Shown here: in pieces, positions 59,647 to 64,000 of the stretch | Layout of the letters: every line of letters starts with the position of its first letter | Position numbering within the stretch: position 1 is the stretch's first letter | Source of the DNA: Dipylidium caninum | Lineage: Eukaryota > Platyhelminthes > Cestoda > Cyclophyllidea > Dipylidiidae | Assembly: GCA_017562135.1 (NCBI GenBank) | Contig: QEYB01000952.1 | Span: 310,001 to 374,000, forward strand | Length of the DNA stretch: 64,000 bases | Direction: 5' to 3' | The notes under the pieces: generated by a model | Databases searched by the model: none | What the model saw: only the letters and a program-made list of their open reading frames with translations | What the model was told of the DNA's origin: nothing | Position numbers and translations under genes: made by a program

Positions 59647-61935
59647 TCAAGTTGGAGGGGGTGGAGGGACGAAAAGTACTGGATGGAAGAAGCCAGCCAT
59701 CTCGGAGCCCCCTCTGCGCACGTCCACATTAGGCAATGGTGGCAATGGCGGGGGTACATACCGATCCATACGAATCCCCCCGCCCTCCTGGAATATCACC
59801 TGTACGTATTCAACCTCGTCCATCGTAGTTCCTGCTGCTCCTGCCTCGGGTTCGTCCTCGCGCTCTGGGGCTCCCTCAATCCAGTCTACTCCTCCACCAC
59901 CACTGACAACAATTTCCTGCAATCCCTCTTCTCCCGCGTCGCGAGGCGAGCTTTGCACAATGGTATTGCGTAACCGGCGGCCTGTTGACGAAGAAGAAGA
60001 GCGCTGACGGAAGGAGACGGAGGGCGGCGGAAGGTTGGCGAGGAAGAGTAATGGATTAGGAGCACGCGAAGCAGTGGTGGAGGCAGAAGTTGTGGTAGTA
60101 GAGGTGACCACAAGAGAGGAAGTAGCAGAGCGGTGATGGTGCCGCCGGTGGCTCCGGTGGTACTGTTGCAATCCACTGCCGCCTGTCCGGGGCGAGGGAG
60201 ATGAGGCAGTGGTGGCAGTAGCGTATATGCTCACGGTTGAAGGGAGATTGACGGAAGTCGAGACTGTTTGTGAGGGTGTTAACGTGCTTCCTGCAGAGGA
60301 TGTGCTAGCCTGATTGTGCTGCTTCCGGATGGATTTCGCGTCGGTTGTGTCGGAGTTCACTGGACGCATCCCTTGACCGTCTAGTACTGTTTCTTCCAAC
60401 ATTCCGATCCCTATTTCCAGTAGGGGATACCGCGCCTTACCCAGATTTACTGAAATTAAATTTAAAGAAGAACGTTTGAGACCCCTTCCCTACTTCTTTA
60501 AATATATTTCGTTGATGTCTTTAGAACATCCAGAAAATAAAAAAAAACTCACCTAAAATAGCATTATTTACGGATTCTGCTAGATTTATTCTGTGTCTAG
60601 GATGCATCAGATCAGCAAAGGGACTCTCGTATGGATTTTCATAAGCGATCAAACTGAAGGCATCCTAAAATTATCGAGAAACTTCGGTATGTATAAGATT
60701 GAAAGGGAAGTAAATTAGTTAAGTCCTTTTCAGCCAACCTGAAGTAGGGAATGGAGAGCCGGAGAGAGGACATTATTGGCCTGCAGTTCTCGTGCCTTAT
60801 CTCGAAGTTCTCGACCTAACTGTACGATACCGTTGAGGTCCAGAGAGGTCACGGAACTGCCTTTGATCAACGTCTTTGCTGCTGGAGTCAGACGGGGTGT
60901 CGATTCGGATGGGATTTCAGAAGATTCACAAATATTCTGGCGAGTTACTCCATTATGCGTAGGGATTTCAGATGCTTTTTCGACAGAATTCAGTGAGGAA
61001 GATTTGAAAATACTTTTGATAGCCTTCTTTTTCTCTTTAACTAGCGTCGAGACACCGTTCTACGCAAAAAAATAGTGAAAACGGAACTTATAGACCTCGC
61101 ATTTCAGCAAGGTTCGATGAACTGAGTATGGAGTAACCCAGTTATTAAAAAAATTGTGTACTGTATTGACGGAGTTTCAAGCAAGCCTTTCTAGAGCGAC
61201 TACATTTGTATTTGTACGAGGGATAAACCAATGCAAAACAGATTGGACACTAATAATGATGAATGTTTAACTAATACTGATTTTTCACAAGACGCAACTT
61301 GGATGCATTTTTCTCCATTTTATCTAGGTCAAACGATGCGAAAGAAGACTTTCAAGGAACTGGATTAACAAAAGCAGACGTAGATAAGGGAAAATATTAA
61401 GAAAGGGTGAGTTTAGCCTTTTGAAAGATTAACAAAAGTTCCTTACTTGTATTCACACAAGCAAACGCGGAATAAGACTGATTTTAAGCCTTCGTATTAA
61501 CGAGGAAAAAGTTTAAGTAAGAGCAAGGTTGACGAAAACAGTAATTGTAGTTTACATGATTGCATCGAAGCGCCTGTAAAACAGCCACCGTGCCGTTTTC
61601 GTGGCGGATGTATTCGACAGGAATTTCATCATCGTCTTCGGAAGCTCCGTTTATGATGCCATTGATTTCTTCGCATTTTCTACGCACGGCAGCAGATTGA
61701 CGGAAACAGCCTCTACTACCTCCGCCGCCACCGCCACCGCAGGGTGAGCATTCGGGCGAGCTTGAGGGCTGAGGACGCTTATATGTGCCAGTTCCGCCCG
61801 TCTTTCCTCCTTTTCTGCAATCCGGATTTGGCGGCGCCGACGTAGCCTTGGTTTGAGTGGCCGCTGTGGGCACCGTCTTCACCATTGCCTGGGAAACGTC
61901 GCACTCCTTAGGAGACTGGTTTGTGAACAACTGGA
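59647..61935 (-). CDS. Disordered, proline/serine/histidine-rich protein (unknown family)
   Basis: The minus-strand exons, reading 5' to 3', include: about 61930-61560 (KECDVSQAMVKTVPTAATQT, a nine-glycine run, then RRKCEEINGIINGASEDDDE and VEYIRHENGTVAVLQALR); about 61060-60740 (LIKGSSVTSLDLNGIVQLG, ELRDKARELQANN); about 60664-60552 (AYENPYESPFADLMHPRHRI); and 60449-59647 (GKARYPLLEIGIGMLEETV, then Ser/Thr-rich sequence with YHRSHRRHHHRS, and proline runs up to the stop). The last junction, NNAIL to VNLGKA, keeps phase with one carried base. The N-terminal start is not located. There is no domain I can name. The short central motif region (YENPYESPFADLMHP) looks conserved and might be the functional part. 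Confidence 0.5.
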
Positions 61936-63678
61936 AATACAATATTGCTACCTATGACTTGCGAGTAAAAAATTTTGAAAGTGGAATTAGGGGCTCACTT
62001 GAATCACGCGTTTCAGCTGATCTGATACAAAAAATGGGATACAAGATGAGTGAATCTACACGCGAATAATCGCGACAACCTGAAAAAGGTCTGGTAACAT
62101 AAATAAGCGATAGCAAAAGTGCGTGATGGAGATAAAGACCGAGTAGCTTTAGGTTTGTCAACAATGTTTTGATTGAGCTGAAGGTGCCACGTGAGAGGTA
62201 CCACAACGCACTTGCGAACATGAATTTTGTCCTGGATTCGCGGATGAAGCCCAAGGAAAACTTTGGGAGAAAACACAGACAAGACCATTCTATCAAACAA
62301 GTATCTTTGTCCCTCCATAAATTAAACGTTAATAGGCATCTAAGAAATAAATAAAAAAAAGGAGAGGCAAAACAAGACGTGAACTAACTTTTAACCATTG
62401 TTAGCACCGGATGTGGAATGTTTGGGTTTGAGTGAAGCCGTGGAACATAAACGTGGCACAAACGGACAGCATAACCAATAAAAACTTCAAGAATTTCGCA
62501 GGCTCAAATGTCTGAACAGCTTTCATTATATTCGAAAACAGGTTGTCCAGTGCTGAGCAGGTGAAAGCAGAATAATAACCTGATCATTCTCAGAAGGTGC
62601 AGCATCATAGAAAACTTACTCAATAAATAAACAACACAAATATAACGCCATATTAATTTGGCCACAGCGAAGAATAAGCAGAGAACGAAGACGGTCATGT
62701 ATAAATTGACGCTATGACTATACAAGCGATATGAATAATCATATATGGATATTTTGATACCAGATAAATTGTTTTCGGTCAAAACTGTTTGCATGGAAGA
62801 CAGGACAAAAGAGTATATACTCCTGATGACACCATTTTAGTAACATGGAATTCTTATCTTACCCAACCGTCAACAACAATGTCATCAGAACCAGTAATCG
62901 TATACAGAAGTGCGGTATTTCCGTATCGCAATACAATAAATCAACCGCCTTTTTGAGTGTTCCAAAGCCCCTAACGTCAAGGCTGTATATCGCAATCGGG
63001 AGCAGGTCTTGCTACCCAAAACGATGCAAAATGGTGCTAGAACACAAGTTAACAAAGTTTTTTTAAACAAACGATGTAAACCCCTATTCTTTCATGTGTA
63101 GCTGATTAAAATGCAGCCACTAGCCCAACATAGCCATAATTAATCTCCGACAATTTCTGAGACTGTTTACTGCTCCTCTTGTGTGGCATCGTTGCAAACC
63201 AAACAAGATACCAGAACTTCTACGTTAGTCAAATAATGGAAAAGAACTCCGCGAAAATTCGGAACTGTTAGGTAGTTCACTGAAATTAGTGATTGTCACG
63301 AGAAAGAACCATGGTTTCTGGTGCCAAAATCTACGCGCAGATGGACACCTAGGACCTGTGGGATTCCTAAATTATTGCTCGAAAAGGTGCGCGCATGGGG
63401 ACAATGAGAGAGACAGGCGAGGTAAACTAAGAGCGGCGGCGTTGGGGATTGCGGAAAAGAGATTTGCGACGTCATTCGCTCCCGAGACAACGCGTGAGCG
63501 CCCGGGCACCAATTAAGACACAGGCAGCTGTTTGAATTGGCGCAATAAGCACGCTAACCAATCAGACCTGAGGCCTTGAGATAAGGACAAAACGAAAATA
63601 GACAGTCTAGCGGCAGTTGTGCTAATTTGAACCATCGTAAGTCCCTACTTATTTAGCCGAAAAGAAATCACACACAAA
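61936..63678. other. Intergenic or 5' exons of the disordered gene; one candidate membrane exon
   Basis: At about 62794-62600 on the minus strand a frame reads NNLSGIKISIYDYSYRLYSH followed by a clear transmembrane segment (LYMTVFVLCLFFAVAKLIW). It ends near a GT. It could be an upstream exon of the disordered gene or a separate small gene. Otherwise nothing is recognised. Confidence 0.3.
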
Positions 63679-63891
63679 ATGGCTAAGAAAAAAAGTGACA
63701 TAGTTCCCCTGTCAGAAATTTTCCTTCTGACTGAAACGAGCTTAAAAGTGTCCGAATATGACGGCTTTGGTATGAAAGGTCGCGGATTGGAATGTAACAC
63801 AAATGAGTATGAAACGATATTGGATATATATAACAAAGCAAACTTTTCTTATAAAATTACGTACCAACTCGATGAAGTAACGACACCGTAG
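63679..63891 (+). CDS. Hypothetical 70-residue protein
   Basis: An ATG-to-stop frame beginning MAKKKSDIVPLSEIFLLTE and ending YQLDEVTTP. Composition is charged and plausible for coding, but there is no known motif. It may be a first exon continuing beyond the window. Confidence 0.3.
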   Translation: MAKKKSDIVPLSEIFLLTETSLKVSEYDGFGMKGRGLECNTNEYETILDIYNKANFSYKITYQLDEVTTP

Positions 63892-64000
63892 CATAAAAAT
63901 AATCGAAGGCATAGATTCGACGAGACCGGAATAATCATGGACCAAGTGTGAAATCGCTTGGAGATATTGACCCTGACTGATCATTTCCGCCAGTCGAATC

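Noticed and set aside
59623..60007. Plus-strand frames opposite the proline-rich gene
   Set aside because: Mirror images of the Ser/Pro-rich minus-strand exon; that exon is linked by a phase-consistent junction.
1..64000. Bacterial-type features, CRISPR arrays, insertion sequences or viral genes
   Set aside because: None seen; all recognisable genes are intron-containing animal genes.

Overview
This window is nuclear DNA from an animal. The genes are split by GT-AG introns, many only 26-37 bases long, next to others of several hundred bases to 2 kb. The set of conserved proteins is metazoan: a Trio-type RhoGEF, SIN1 of mTORC2, FBXL4, CHMP1, a tetraspanin, stathmin and pescadillo. A compact layout (about one gene per 4-5 kb) with very short introns beside ordinary ones fits a flatworm, possibly a cestode or trematode, but that placement is inference. 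All gene names come from recalled family motifs, because no search was possible.

Layout. 0-1.7 kb: 3' part of palmitoyl-protein thioesterase 1 (+). 2.0-7.5 kb: one or two multi-EF-hand genes resembling EFCAB6 (-). 8.6-9.4 kb: a tetraspanin (-). 9.9-14.0 kb: SIN1/MAPKAP1 (-), head to head with FBXL4 (+, 14.3-18.0 kb) across a 277-base shared promoter region. 19.3-21.4 kb: ESCRT-III protein CHMP1 (+). 21.8-22.3 kb: a LEPROT/VPS55 membrane protein (-). 23.5-42.5 kb: a Trio-type gene (+) with SEC14, spectrin repeats, DH1-PH1, SH3 and a second PH domain, but no recognisable second DH domain. 44-46.5 kb: a stathmin-like gene (-) with a predicted acylated N-terminus. 46.5-49.4 kb: little I can interpret. 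49.4-50.7 kb: a divergent lactate dehydrogenase (+) full of tiny introns, tail to tail with pescadillo/PES1 (-, 50.9-53.5 kb). 55.2-55.9 kb: an intronless orphan gene (-). 57.9-59.3 kb: a TRUB2-type pseudouridine synthase (+), tail to tail with a disordered proline-rich gene (-, 59.6-61.9 kb).

The neighbours are mostly unrelated housekeeping and signalling genes (lysosome, endosome, mTORC2, mitochondrion, Rho signalling, ribosome biogenesis, microtubules). There is no operon-like pathway cluster. For SIN1, FBXL4, LEPROT, Trio, the LDH-like gene and the TRUB2-like gene I joined every exon by hand with consistent reading phase. In contrast, PPT1, the EF-hand region and the tetraspanin, all in the first 9.4 kb, carry several single-base frame breaks. 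That points either to local sequence errors or to decaying genes. The most interesting points are the 26-nt introns, the substituted active site of the LDH-like protein, a Trio lacking DH2, a stathmin beginning MGCS, and a TruB-family enzyme with an altered catalytic motif.
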